Shown here piece by piece: positions 29,292 to 38,150 of a stretch of 64,000 nucleotides of DNA (position 1 is the stretch's first letter; each line of letters opens with the position of its first letter). The stretch lies in NCBI RefSeq assembly GCF_008365405.1, contig NZ_QOKV01000003.1:248001-312000 (forward strand). Reading direction: 5' to 3'. The position numbers and the translations under genes are program-made. The notes beneath the pieces are model-generated. The model had not been told where the DNA came from, did not search any database, and was given only the letters and a program-made list of their open reading frames with translations. Source of the DNA: Azospirillum brasilense. Lineage in GTDB: Bacteria > Pseudomonadota > Alphaproteobacteria > Azospirillales > Azospirillaceae.

Positions 29292-30110
29292 GTGGCGTTG
29301 CACTGGAAATACGAAGAGCTTCCCTGGGATCAATTGGACCACAGCAAGGTCGATCCCGATCTCGTTCCGCTCATCAAGGCGGCGGCCCTGGTGGAGTTCA
29401 ACGCCGACGACTACACGGCCTATCTCTGCAACGTCTTCCACGACGATCCCGAGTTCCAGGAGGTCGCGCATGGCTGGGCGGTCGAGGAGGTCCAGCACGG
29501 CCGCGCGCTCGGCAAATGGGCGGAACTGGTCGATCCGACCTTCGACTTCGACCGGGCCGTGGAGCGCTTCCGCGCCGGCTACAAGGTGCCGATTGACCTC
29601 GACGCCTCGGTCCGCGGCTCGCGCACCGGCGAGATGATCGCCCGCTGTATGGTCGAGACCGGCACCAGCAGCTACTACGCGGCCATCGGCGATTCGACGG
29701 ACGAGCCGGTCCTCAAGCTGATCTGCAAGAACATCGCCGCCGACGAGCTGCGCCACTTCAAGCTCTTCTACACCTACACGAAGAAGTACCTGGAGCTGGA
29801 GCAGCTCAACAAGTTCCAGCGGCTCAAGGTGGCGCTGTCGCGCATCGGCGAGTCGGAGGACGACGAGCTGGCTTACGCCTACTACGCGGCCAACGCGCCG
29901 GAGGGCGAGGCCTACGCGCACAAGACCTACAATCAGGCTTATATGCGGCGCGCCTATGGCCGCTACCGGCCCAAGCACGTCGACCGCGCGGTGGCGATGG
30001 TCTTCAAGGCCTGCGGGCTGAAGCCGCACACCCGCTTCTACAGCGTCGCCGCCCGCGGTGCCTGGTGGCTGATCGAAAGCCGCGCCAAGCGGCTGGCCAA
30101 GGTCGCCTGA
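29292..30110 (+). CDS. Ferritin-like diiron protein (acyl-ACP desaturase-like)
   Basis: The 272-residue mostly helical protein carries two metal-ligand motifs spaced as in class II diiron enzymes: E-E-V-Q-H in WAVEEVQHGRAL and D-E-L-R-H in IAADELRHFKLF, with single glutamates in LVEFNADD and MVETGTSSYY as the other ligands. This resembles acyl-ACP desaturases and other ferritin-like oxidases, but the overall family and substrate are uncertain. The GTG giving MALHWKYEELPW is chosen, with GGGAG about 8 nt upstream; the longer frame would cross the terminator. Confidence 0.72.
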   Translation: MALHWKYEELPWDQLDHSKVDPDLVPLIKAAALVEFNADDYTAYLCNVFHDDPEFQEVAHGWAVEEVQHGRALGKWAELVDPTFDFDRAVERFRAGYKVPIDLDASVRGSRTGEMIARCMVETGTSSYYAAIGDSTDEPVLKLICKNIAADELRHFKLFYTYTKKYLELEQLNKFQRLKVALSRIGESEDDELAYAYYAANAPEGEAYAHKTYNQAYMRRAYGRYRPKHVDRAVAMVFKACGLKPHTRFYSVAARGAWWLIESRAKRLAKVA

Positions 30111-30132
30111 ACAGGATGGGGCGCGGCGGGGA

Positions 30133-30630
30133 TCAGCCCCGCCGCAGCGCCGCGATCACCGGGGCGAATTCCGCCAGCACCGACTCGTAGACCGGGCGCT
30201 TGAACGGCACGATCAGGCCGGGCAGATCATCGGCATCGACCCATTTCCAGGCGTCGAACTCGGGATGCTCGGTGGCAAGGTCGATGTCGGCGTCCGCGCC
30301 GGTGAAGCGGGCGGCCAGCCAGACCTGCTCCTGTCCGCGCCAGCGGCCCTTCCAAACCTTGCCCAGCAGATGGTCGGGCAGGTCGTAGCGCAGCGTCTCC
30401 GCGGTCTCTCCGAGGATCTCGGCCTTGTCGGTGCCGATCTCCTCCTTCAGCTCGCGCAGGGCGGCCTCATGCACGCCCTCGCCCTCGTCGATGCCGCCCT
30501 GGGGCATCTGCCAGGCGTCCTTGCTGTCGCAGCGCCGGGCCACGAAGACCTGCCCGCGGTCGTTCAGCAGCATCACCCCGACGCAGGGGCGGTAGGGGAG
30601 GGACTCGCGGTCGATGACCTTCTTGCTCAT
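30133..30630 (-). CDS. rppH: RNA pyrophosphohydrolase
   Basis: Nudix hydrolase that removes pyrophosphate from triphosphorylated RNA 5' ends and starts mRNA decay. The 165-residue protein begins [23 protein letters not shown] and has a full Nudix box from G45 through the E63-E64 pair to G66 (GGIDEGEG...RELKEEIG). The [24 protein letters not shown] region is specific to RppH over other Nudix enzymes. Last gene of the envelope/proline block; 5 nt after the deacetylase gene. Confidence 0.95.
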   Translation of the reverse strand: MSKKVIDRESLPYRPCVGVMLLNDRGQVFVARRCDSKDAWQMPQGGIDEGEGVHEAALRELKEEIGTDKAEILGETAETLRYDLPDHLLGKVWKGRWRGQEQVWLAARFTGADADIDLATEHPEFDAWKWVDADDLPGLIVPFKRPVYESVLAEFAPVIAALRRG

Positions 30631-30635
30631 GCGCC

Positions 30636-31898
30636 TTATTGCTTCTGCATGTTGGCCACAGCGGAGACCGGCACGATGGCGATGCCACGGTCGGCCAGCC
30701 CGGTGAGCCACAGGTTGATCCGTTCGATGGTGCTGGGGTAGGGCGCGCCGATGCCCACGGCGGCGCCGTTGGCCTTGGCGATGGCTTCCAGCTCGGCGAG
30801 TTGGTCGTCGATGGCGCCGCGCGACAGGTCGCGGTCGATCACCCGGTCGGCGAAGGCCCGCGGCACGCCCGCCTGCCCCGCCAGGGTGCCGGCAACACTG
30901 CGCGGGTTGGCGCGGGCGTCCAGGACCATCAGGCCGCGCGCCTTCATCGCCGCGACGACCGGGGTCACCGCGTCGGGGTTGGCGGTGAATTTGCTGCCCG
31001 TGGTGCTGGTGATGCCGACATAGCCGACCGCCTTGCCCAGCGACCATTCCAGCCGCTCCATGTTGCGCTCGGGCGGCAGCATGGTCAGCAGGGCGTTGGG
31101 ACCGGGATCGTTGCGCGGGTAGTCCTGCGGCTCCATGGGGACCGAGAGCATCACCTCGTGCCCTTTGCCGCGGGCGCGCTCGACCCAGTTGTCCAGCCGG
31201 TCGGCGTAGGGGACGAAGGCCAGCGTGATGGTCGGCGGCAGCTTCTGCAGGGCGTTGCCGGTGGTCACACCGGAGATGCCCATTTCGGCCAGCACGATGG
31301 CGATGCGCGGCCGGCGGTCGGCGGCGGGAAAGGGCCGGGCGTAGACCTGCCAGGGCTTTCGCCCGTCCTCGGCGATGCGCGGCAGCGGCCCGTTGCGCGA
31401 GTCCTCCACCAAGCCGGGGACCGGCGCCGGGGTCAGGGTGACCGGCTCGTTCACGACCACGGCGGTTGGGGCTACAGCGAGCGGCGGCGGGGGAGCCGCA
31501 ACGACGGGCGGCGGGGGAGCCGCCGGAGGGGAGGCCGCAGGCGGAGCCGGTTGGACGGGAACCGTCGCCGCGGCGGGCGGTGCCGCCGGCGGCGTTGGGG
31601 GCTGCGCGCCCTTCACCGCCACCTCGACACGGGGAATGGCGGCCTGCCACGCCTCGGTGGTGTGCTCTCCGTTCATCGCCAGCCAGCCGCCCAGCCCGCC
31701 CAGCCCAAGGACCAGTACGGCGTAGGCGCCGAGCAGCCTCTTGGCGAGGGGCGACAGCGGGCGGCGTTCCTTGCGCGCGCGGGGAGCGTCGTCCGAATCG
31801 CCGCCGGCCCTCCGGCGCCGGAGGCGGGCCAGCAGGCCGGGTCCGGAACGTTCCCGTTTCGCGGGCTTCAGGCGGCCCAGCAGGGCGGCAGCGTTCAC
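30636..31898 (-). CDS. Divergent polysaccharide deacetylase family protein (YibQ/DUF610)
   Basis: The 420-residue protein has a basic cytoplasmic tail, one transmembrane anchor (about 52-72), a long Pro/Ala-rich linker (about 95-165), then the divergent deacetylase domain (about 190-415; [47 protein letters not shown]). Members sit beside envC and ctpA and are thought to act on cell-wall or surface polysaccharide, though activity is unproven. The conserved EnvC-CtpA-YibQ-RppH order is kept here. Confidence 0.88.
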   Translation of the reverse strand: MNAAALLGRLKPAKRERSGPGLLARLRRRRAGGDSDDAPRARKERRPLSPLAKRLLGAYAVLVLGLGGLGGWLAMNGEHTTEAWQAAIPRVEVAVKGAQPPTPPAAPPAAATVPVQPAPPAASPPAAPPPPVVAAPPPPLAVAPTAVVVNEPVTLTPAPVPGLVEDSRNGPLPRIAEDGRKPWQVYARPFPAADRRPRIAIVLAEMGISGVTTGNALQKLPPTITLAFVPYADRLDNWVERARGKGHEVMLSVPMEPQDYPRNDPGPNALLTMLPPERNMERLEWSLGKAVGYVGITSTTGSKFTANPDAVTPVVAAMKARGLMVLDARANPRSVAGTLAGQAGVPRAFADRVIDRDLSRGAIDDQLAELEAIAKANGAAVGIGAPYPSTIERINLWLTGLADRGIAIVPVSAVANMQKQ

Positions 31899-31915
31899 GG
31901 ACCCGTTACCTCCCC

Positions 31916-33340
31916 TTAGTGCGCGCGGGCCTGGAACAGGGCGACGCCCCGCAGCAGGTCGAGCGCGCGGGCCAGCTGGTAGTCGAAGGGCGGCTGGTTG
32001 GGCGCGCCTTCGCCATTCTCCGCTGACGGCGCCGCCGGGGCGTTGCCGTTGGCCGGAGCCGGGGTTGCCCCAGGGGCCGCCCCCGGCGTCGCCCCGGGGG
32101 CAGCGCCCGGAGCCGGAGCGTTGCTGGCGCCCGGAGCCGGCGCCGGCTGGGTGGTGGCCGGGCGGGGGGCGTCCGGGTTGCGCAGCGCGCCGCGCAGGTC
32201 GCTCTCGCGGCGGCGGATCAGCCCCTGGTCGGTTTCCTCGACGCGGGCCGGGTGCACCTCGATGTCCGGGGCGATGCCCAGCGCCTGGATCGACTTGCCC
32301 GACGGCGTGTAGTAGCGCGCCGTGGTCAGGCGCATGGCGCCGTGGCCGGGCAGCGGGATGATCGTCTGGACCGAGCCCTTGCCGAAGGACTGGGTGCCCA
32401 GCACCAGCGCCCGCTTGTGGTCCTGGAGCGCGCCGGCGACGATCTCCGACGCCGAGGCAGAGCCGCCGTTGATCAGCACCACGACCGGCAGGCCCTTGGC
32501 GAGGTCGCCGGGCTTGGCGTTGTAGCGCGTGCCCTCCTCCGCCTTGCGGCCGCGGGTGGAGACGATCTCGCCCTTCTCCAGGAAGGTGTCGGAGACCGAG
32601 ACCGCCTGGTCGAGCAGGCCGCCGGGGTTGTTGCGCAGGTCGAGGACGTAGCCCTTCAGCTTGTCGCCCAGCTGCTGCTGGATCGAGGCGATGGCCTTCT
32701 CCAGCCCCTGCTGCGTCTGTTCGTTGAAGCTGGTGACGCGGACGTAGCCGATGTCGCCCTCGGTGCGGTAGCGGACCGACTGCACCTTGATGACGGCGCG
32801 GGTCAGCGTGACCTCGAACGGCTCGCCGGCCTCGCCGCGGCGCACGGTGACCTTGATGTCGCTGCCCACCGGGCCGCGCATCTTCTCCACCGCCTCGTTC
32901 AGCGACAGGCCCATCACCGCCTCGCCGTTGAGCTGGATGATCAGGTCGCCCGGCTGCAGCCCGGCGCGGAAGGCCGGCGTCTCGTCGATGGGGGACACGA
33001 CCTTGATCAGGCCGTTCTCCATCGTCACCTCGATGCCCAGCCCGCCGAACTCGCCGCGGGTCTGAACCTGCATGTCCTGGAAGCTCTTGCGGTTCAGATA
33101 GCTGGAATGCGGGTCGAGCGAGGTGAGCATTCCGTTGATGGCGGATTCGATCAGCTGCTCGTCCGTCGTCGACTCGACATACTCGGCGCGCACGCGCTCG
33201 AACACGTCGCCGAACAGGTTGAGCTGGCGGTAGGTCTCGGAACTGTTGCCGGTGCTGTTCACCTGCGCGGTGACGGTGGCGACGCCGGCCCCCAGAAACA
33301 CCAGGGCCGCGGCGGTGGCGGCACGCTTGACTATCCTCAT
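31916..33340 (-). CDS. ctpA: Carboxyl-terminal processing peptidase, S41A family
   Basis: The 474-residue periplasmic protease has a signal peptide (1 to about 26), a PDZ domain (about 92-178; GEFGGLGIEVTMENGLIKVVSP) and an S41 catalytic domain with VLDLRNNPGG (232-241), the SASASE segment (294-299) and the catalytic Lys321 in SFGKGSVQ. The C-terminal tail (about 380-450) is low-complexity Ala/Pro/Gly with near-repeats of APGATPGA. The start codon follows the envC stop with no gap (TAG-ATG), so the two are coupled. It probably trims cell-wall hydrolases. Confidence 0.94.
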   Translation of the reverse strand: MRIVKRAATAAALVFLGAGVATVTAQVNSTGNSSETYRQLNLFGDVFERVRAEYVESTTDEQLIESAINGMLTSLDPHSSYLNRKSFQDMQVQTRGEFGGLGIEVTMENGLIKVVSPIDETPAFRAGLQPGDLIIQLNGEAVMGLSLNEAVEKMRGPVGSDIKVTVRRGEAGEPFEVTLTRAVIKVQSVRYRTEGDIGYVRVTSFNEQTQQGLEKAIASIQQQLGDKLKGYVLDLRNNPGGLLDQAVSVSDTFLEKGEIVSTRGRKAEEGTRYNAKPGDLAKGLPVVVLINGGSASASEIVAGALQDHKRALVLGTQSFGKGSVQTIIPLPGHGAMRLTTARYYTPSGKSIQALGIAPDIEVHPARVEETDQGLIRRRESDLRGALRNPDAPRPATTQPAPAPGASNAPAPGAAPGATPGAAPGATPAPANGNAPAAPSAENGEGAPNQPPFDYQLARALDLLRGVALFQARAH

Positions 33341-34765
33341 CTACCCTTGTCCTTTCCCCTCCGGGGCGCCGAAACCGCGCTGTGGATTGATCGGCTGTCC
33401 GTGACGTCTTAGCTCGAAGTAAAGATCGGGTGACCCGTCGGCGGGCATCAGGCCGATGGGTTCCCCCGTGGCCACGCGCCGTCCGACGGCCGTGTCGATG
33501 CGGCCAAATCCAGCGATGAGACTATGATATCCGTGGCTGTGTTCCACGATCAAGATTTGGCCATAGCCGCGGAACGGCCCGGCGAAGACGATCGTTCCGG
33601 CCTGCGGTGACACCACCGTCGAGCCGGCGCGGGCCTGGATGGTGACGCCCCGGCTGGTCGCGCCGTAGCGGTCGGCCTCGCCGTAGCGGACGGTCACCCG
33701 CCCACCCACCGGCAGACGCTCTCCCGCAGGGGCGCTGGGCGCGGCGCGGGCGGTTTCCGCCTCGGCCCTGGCCCGCTGGTCTGAGGCGCGCTGCTCCGCG
33801 AGTTTCTGTTCGGCCTGCCGTTGCTCCGCCGCCTTCTGGTCCGCCAGCTTCTGCTCGGCAGCCTTTTGCTCGGCAAGCCGGCGTTCGGCTTCGCGGCGCT
33901 CCGCCTCCAGCCGCTCGGCCTCGCGCTTGGCCGCCATGGCGGCGGCGGCGCGGCGTTCGGCCTCGATGCGGTCCATCAGCTGGCGCAGGTCGGCGGCCTG
34001 ACCGGTCAGCCGGGCGGTGCGCTGGGCGACCTGCTGCCGCTCCTCCTCGGTCTGGCGCGACAGCTCCTCGCGCCGGGCGACGAGCTGGCCGATCTCCTTC
34101 TGGCGGTCGATCAGGGTGAGGCGGGCGGCGTAGGTGCGGCTGCGCTGCGCCTGCAGCGTCTCGCGCGTCTCGGCCAGCCGGGTCAGCGCCTGGGCCAGCG
34201 CGTCGGCGCGGGCGCGCAGGGCCGGCACGGTGTCGCGCAGCAGCAGGGCGGAGCGCAGCGTGTCCACCGGCCCGTCCGGGCGGGCCAGCGCCGCTTCCGG
34301 GGGGATGCGGGCGACACGCTGCAGGGCGGCGAGCAGGGCGGCGATCTGCTGCCGCTCGCCCTCCAGCTTTTCGGCCTGGTTGCGCTCCTGCGTCTCCAGG
34401 GCGGTCAGGGACTCTTCGAGATGGACGAGTTCGTCCTCCTGGGCCCGCTCCTGATCGGCGAGGCCGATCAGCCGGTCGCGCAGTTCGTCCAGCTCCTTCT
34501 GGAGCGTCTGGGACTGGCGGTCGAGCTGCTTTTGCAGGGCCTTGTCGGTCTGGAGGTCCTGCTCCACCCGCTTCAGCGTCTGGCCGGGGGACTCGGTCTG
34601 CGCCGTGGCGGCGGTGGAGATGACGAGAAGGGTGGCGGTCAGCAGGGTGGTGGTCAGCAGGGTCGGGCGCCAGGAAAACGCCCGTCCCCGCCCGGCGCCT
34701 TGCGGAACGGAGACGGGGAGGGGGAGCAGAGCAACACCCGCCGGATGATCGCGCCCTGCGCCCAT
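33341..34765 (-). CDS. EnvC-like murein hydrolase activator with degenerate LytM domain
   Basis: The 474-residue exported protein has a signal segment (about 34-55), a long coiled coil (about 58-260), a repetitive EAERR/AEQKLAEQ helix (about 265-330) and a C-terminal LytM/M23 domain (about 345-465). The usual zinc-binding HxxxD reads SRGVT and the last HxH histidine reads Y in LYFELRRHG, so it should be catalytically dead. E. coli EnvC is likewise degenerate and activates amidases at the division site. It lies 13 nt after gpmI. Confidence 0.9.
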   Translation of the reverse strand: MGAGRDHPAGVALLPLPVSVPQGAGRGRAFSWRPTLLTTTLLTATLLVISTAATAQTESPGQTLKRVEQDLQTDKALQKQLDRQSQTLQKELDELRDRLIGLADQERAQEDELVHLEESLTALETQERNQAEKLEGERQQIAALLAALQRVARIPPEAALARPDGPVDTLRSALLLRDTVPALRARADALAQALTRLAETRETLQAQRSRTYAARLTLIDRQKEIGQLVARREELSRQTEEERQQVAQRTARLTGQAADLRQLMDRIEAERRAAAAMAAKREAERLEAERREAERRLAEQKAAEQKLADQKAAEQRQAEQKLAEQRASDQRARAEAETARAAPSAPAGERLPVGGRVTVRYGEADRYGATSRGVTIQARAGSTVVSPQAGTIVFAGPFRGYGQILIVEHSHGYHSLIAGFGRIDTAVGRRVATGEPIGLMPADGSPDLYFELRRHGQPINPQRGFGAPEGKGQG

Positions 34766-34778
34766 GCCCGGTTCTGCC

Positions 34779-36344
34779 TTATTCCGCGGCCGCCCGCGCG
34801 CTGGCGCGGTCGATCAGGCTCTTGCCGGTCATCTCCGCCGGCTGCGGCAGCTTCATCAGGTCCAGCAGCGTCGGGGCGATGTCGGCCAGACGCCCGCTGC
34901 GGATCGCCGTCACCCCGGCGGGGCCGTTCACCAGCACCAGCGGCACCTTGTCCAGCGTGTGGGCGGTGTGCGGGCCGTTGGTCTGCGGGTCCTTCATCAG
35001 CTCGCAGTTGCCGTGGTCGGCGGTGACCAGCATCACGCCGCCCTGGGCGCGCACCGCGGCCTCCAGCCGGCCCAGGCTGACGTCCACCGCCTCCACCGCC
35101 TTGATGGCGGCGGACAGGATGCCGCTGTGGCCGACCATGTCGGGGTTGGCGTAGTTGATGACCACCAGATCGTACTTCCCGCTGTCCACGGCGGCGACGA
35201 CCTTGTCGGTCACCTCGGCGGCGGACATCTCCGGCTGGAGATCGTAGGTCGCGACCTTCGGTGACGGCACCAGGATGCGGTCCTCGCCGGGATACACGCG
35301 CTCCTCGCCACCGTTGAAGAAGAAGGTGACGTGCGGGTACTTTTCCGTCTCGGCGATGCGCAACTGGGTCAATCCGGCCTCGCTGACCACTTCGCCCAGC
35401 ACCTTGGTCAGGGATTTCGGCGGAAAGATGGTCGTCATCAGCTTGGCGAGCGTGGACGAGTACTCGACCATGCCGACGGCGGCGGCCAGCTTCGGCACCG
35501 AGGCGCGCTCGAACCCGTCGAAGGCCGGGTCGACGAAGGCGGCGAGGATCTCGCGGGCGCGGTCGGCGCGGAAGTTCGCCATCAGGATGGCGTCGCCGTC
35601 CTTCATGCCGGTGTAGCCGTCGATGACGGTCGGCAGGATGAACTCGTCGTGGGTGCCGGCGGCGTAGCTCTGCTCGATGGCCTGGATCGGGTCGGCGGCG
35701 GTCTCACCCTGGGCGCTCACCAGGGTGGCGTAGGCCTTGGCAACGCGGTCCCAGCGCTTGTCGCGGTCCATGGCGTAGTAGCGCCCGCTGACCGTGGCGA
35801 CGTTGACGCCGGGCAGGGCGTGCACGTCGGCCATGAACTCGGCCATCTGGTCCTTGGCGCTCTGCGGCGGCACGTCGCGGCCGTCGGTGAAGGCATGGAT
35901 CTCGACCGGGACGCCCTCATGGGCCAGCACGCCGGCCAGCGCCGCGATGTGGTCCTGGTGCGAATGAACGCCGCCCGGCGACAGCAGACCCAGGATGTGG
36001 CAGCGCCCGCCCGAGGCCAGCAGCGTCTTGGCGAGGTCGGTCAGCGCGGCGTTTCGCTCCAGTTCGCCCTCGACGATGGCGTGGTCGATCATCACCAGAT
36101 CCTGGCGGACGACGCGGCCGGCGCCCAGATTCATGTGACCGACCTCGGAGTTGCCCATCTGGCCCTTGGGCAGCCCGACCTCCTCCTCGCTCGCCTCCAG
36201 GAAGGCGCGCGGCTCCGACGACCACAGGCGGTCCCAGTTGGGGGTGTTGCCCTGGGCGATGGCGTTGTCCTCGCGCTCCTCGCGGTAGCCCCAGCCATCC
36301 AGGATGCACAGCACTACGGGTCGGGGACGATTGGTCTCGGTCAT
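34779..36344 (-). CDS. gpmI: Cofactor-independent phosphoglycerate mutase
   Basis: Interconverts 3- and 2-phosphoglycerate. The 521-residue alkaline-phosphatase-fold enzyme begins RPVVLCILDGWGYREE, has the phosphoserine nucleophile S66 in GQMGNSEVGH, the substrate-binding HIHSHQDH-type segment (GGVHSHQDHI) and the metal-binding C-terminal VTADHGNCE. The ATG giving MTETNRPRP has GAGGAG 5-6 nt upstream; the ATG four codons earlier overlaps that ribosome-binding site and is less likely. Confidence 0.95.
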   Translation of the reverse strand: MTETNRPRPVVLCILDGWGYREEREDNAIAQGNTPNWDRLWSSEPRAFLEASEEEVGLPKGQMGNSEVGHMNLGAGRVVRQDLVMIDHAIVEGELERNAALTDLAKTLLASGGRCHILGLLSPGGVHSHQDHIAALAGVLAHEGVPVEIHAFTDGRDVPPQSAKDQMAEFMADVHALPGVNVATVSGRYYAMDRDKRWDRVAKAYATLVSAQGETAADPIQAIEQSYAAGTHDEFILPTVIDGYTGMKDGDAILMANFRADRAREILAAFVDPAFDGFERASVPKLAAAVGMVEYSSTLAKLMTTIFPPKSLTKVLGEVVSEAGLTQLRIAETEKYPHVTFFFNGGEERVYPGEDRILVPSPKVATYDLQPEMSAAEVTDKVVAAVDSGKYDLVVINYANPDMVGHSGILSAAIKAVEAVDVSLGRLEAAVRAQGGVMLVTADHGNCELMKDPQTNGPHTAHTLDKVPLVLVNGPAGVTAIRSGRLADIAPTLLDLMKLPQPAEMTGKSLIDRASARAAAE

Positions 36345-36481
36345 CACGCTCCTCATACGCCTGTCACGGTCGGGTTGCGGGTCTCGGTCGAACGGTCTGG
36401 TGCCAGTCTTGTTATGGCCGGGTTCTTATCGCCTTGGGCCGGATCAGAAAATGGCATGCCTGCGCACGCGCACAATGGGAG

Positions 36482-36940
36482 TCATGCACGGTGATAGGGG
36501 TGTCCGGCCAGAATTTGCTGGGCACGGTAGATTTGCTCCGCCAACATGCCTCGCACCAGCATATGCGGCCATGTCATGGCGCCCAAGGCCAAAAGAAAAT
36601 CGGCGCGCGCCCGCACGGCGTCGCCGTGGCCGTCGGCCCCGCCGATCAGGAAGGCGATGTCGCCCGCCCCCTGGTCCCGCCAACCGCCAATCTTCGCGGC
36701 GAAGGCTTCGCTGGTGATGGTCTTGCCGCGCTCGTCCAGGGCCACGACGATGGCCCCGGCCGGAATGGCGGCCAGAAGCAACTCCGCCTCCTGCCGCTTC
36801 AGCTCGTCGGAGGCGAGGCGCTTCTTCACCTCGACCTCGCGCAGCGTCAGCGGCCAGGACAGGCGGCCGGCATACTCGTCATAAAGGTCGCGCGCCGGAC
36901 CGGTCCGTGACCGCCCAACCGCGGCAAGCCACAGACGCAT
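36482..36940 (-). CDS. rlmH: 23S rRNA pseudouridine-1915 N3-methyltransferase RlmH
   Basis: The 152-residue SPOUT methyltransferase shows the central YAGRL...LREVE region, [18 protein letters not shown] (substrate loop), the knot signature [14 protein letters not shown] and the C-terminal [25 protein letters not shown]. Modifies helix 69 of the ribosome. It follows rsfS by 41 nt as in most bacteria. Confidence 0.95.
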   Translation of the reverse strand: MRLWLAAVGRSRTGPARDLYDEYAGRLSWPLTLREVEVKKRLASDELKRQEAELLLAAIPAGAIVVALDERGKTITSEAFAAKIGGWRDQGAGDIAFLIGGADGHGDAVRARADFLLALGAMTWPHMLVRGMLAEQIYRAQQILAGHPYHRA

Positions 36941-36981
36941 CGGTCCGACTCCCGTTCGTCACCGGTCCTGAACGTTCTCCG

Positions 36982-37422
36982 TCAGGCGCTCATGCGCTCG
37001 GCGGAGGGCCGCGGCGTGTCCAGACCCCACATCTTCTCGATGTTGTAGAAGGTCCGGACTTCCGGGCGGAACAGGTGGATGATGACGTCCCCGGCGTCGA
37101 CCAGAACCCAGTCGCACTGGTTCAGGCCCTCGGTCTCGACGCCGCGCAGACCGGCCTGCTTCATGCGGTCGGCCAGCTTCACGGCCATGGCGGCGATGTG
37201 CCGGGTGTTGCGGCCCGACGCCACGATCATGTAGTCGGCGAAGCTGGTCTTGCCGGCAAGGTCGATGACGACGACGTCTTCGGCCTGATCGTCGTCCAGG
37301 GACTGCTCGACGAGCGCCTTCAGTTCGTCCGGCTGGGGAACGGGAACGGGCGCGGGCCGCACAACGGGCGCGGCCGGTTCGATGAACGTGTTGATGGTAC
37401 CTACCTCGCGATACAGGGTCAC
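36982..37422 (-). CDS. rsfS: Ribosome silencing factor RsfS
   Basis: The 146-residue protein has a short Pro-rich N-terminus and the RsfS domain (about 33-135): LVEQSLDDDQAEDVVVIDLAGKTSFADYMIVASGRNTRHI and VDAGDVIIHLFRPEVRTFYNIEKMW. It binds L14 and blocks subunit joining under starvation. The GTG start overlaps the nadD stop as GTGA, a classical coupling signal that fixes the start although no independent ribosome-binding site is visible. Confidence 0.93.
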   Translation of the reverse strand: MTLYREVGTINTFIEPAAPVVRPAPVPVPQPDELKALVEQSLDDDQAEDVVVIDLAGKTSFADYMIVASGRNTRHIAAMAVKLADRMKQAGLRGVETEGLNQCDWVLVDAGDVIIHLFRPEVRTFYNIEKMWGLDTPRPSAERMSA

Positions 37423-38033
37423 GACCCGCTGGCGCGTGCCCGGCGGATCGCCGTCGCCGAAGCCGGATGCAGCGGGTTGCGGAGGAAAATCCAGGCCGGT
37501 GTTTTCGAACCGGCCAACCCCTTGGCCTTGTGCATGCTCACCCGGCGACGGGCATAGCGCTGAGCGGCTATGCCACCAAGCGCCCCTATAGAATAAGTTG
37601 GTCGGGCGAGAACTGCAACCGGCACCAGCCGGAAGATGCGCGTCCAATGCCGCCAGCGGGGGATTTGCCGAAGATTGTCCGCCCCCATCAGCCAGACGAA
37701 GTGTGTTTTGGGGAAGCGGAGCGTCAGCTTGGCCAGCGTGTCGGCGGTGTAGCGGGTGCCAAGCTCCCGCTCGATGGCGGTGACCCGGATGGCCGGATGG
37801 CGGGCGGTGCGCCGGGCCTCCTCCATCCGCTCGGCGAGCGGCGCCATGCCCCTCACCGGCTTCAGCGGGTTCTGCGGGCTGACCAGCCACCACACCTGGT
37901 CGAGCCCCAGCGCCTTCAGCGCGTACAGGCTGATGTGCCGGTGCCCGGCGTGGGCCGGGTTGAAGGACCCGCCGAGCAGCCCGATGCGCAGGCCGGCGTG
38001 GAGCGGGCCGGCGTAGCGGTGGGGAGACCTCAA
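37419..38033 (-). CDS. nadD: Nicotinate-nucleotide adenylyltransferase
   Basis: Makes deamido-NAD from nicotinate mononucleotide. The 204-residue protein carries IGLLGGSFNPAHAGHRHIS (nucleotide HxGH site), WWLVSPQNPLKP, and the FVWLMGADNLRQIPRWRHWTRI signature. The only reasonable start is a TTG with GGAGGGGG immediately upstream, where the G-run belongs to a dispersed palindromic repeat; longer frames would translate that repeat. The ISSTxIR motif near the C-terminus of typical NadD is not clear, with NPLHPASATAIR in its place. Confidence 0.9.
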   Translation of the reverse strand: MRSPHRYAGPLHAGLRIGLLGGSFNPAHAGHRHISLYALKALGLDQVWWLVSPQNPLKPVRGMAPLAERMEEARRTARHPAIRVTAIERELGTRYTADTLAKLTLRFPKTHFVWLMGADNLRQIPRWRHWTRIFRLVPVAVLARPTYSIGALGGIAAQRYARRRVSMHKAKGLAGSKTPAWIFLRNPLHPASATAIRRARASGS

Positions 38034-38035
38034 TG

Positions 38036-38137
38036 CCCCCTCCCCAGCCCTCCCCCGCCGGTGGCGAGGGAGGGGGCAGGCAACGCTCCGCCAACCCCCC
38101 CTCTCCCGCAAAGCGGGGGAGGGTCGGGGAGGGGGCA
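38036..38137. repeat. GC-rich palindromic repeat block between nadD and proA
   Basis: Copies include CCCTCCCCAGCCCTCCCCCGCCGGTGGCGAGGGAGGGGG and CCCCCTCTCCCGCAAAGCGGGGGAGGGTCGGGGAGGGGGC. It splits the proA-nadD boundary and supplies the G-rich stretch that acts as nadD ribosome-binding site. Confidence 0.75.
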
Positions 38138-38150
38138 AACGCAAGCGTCC

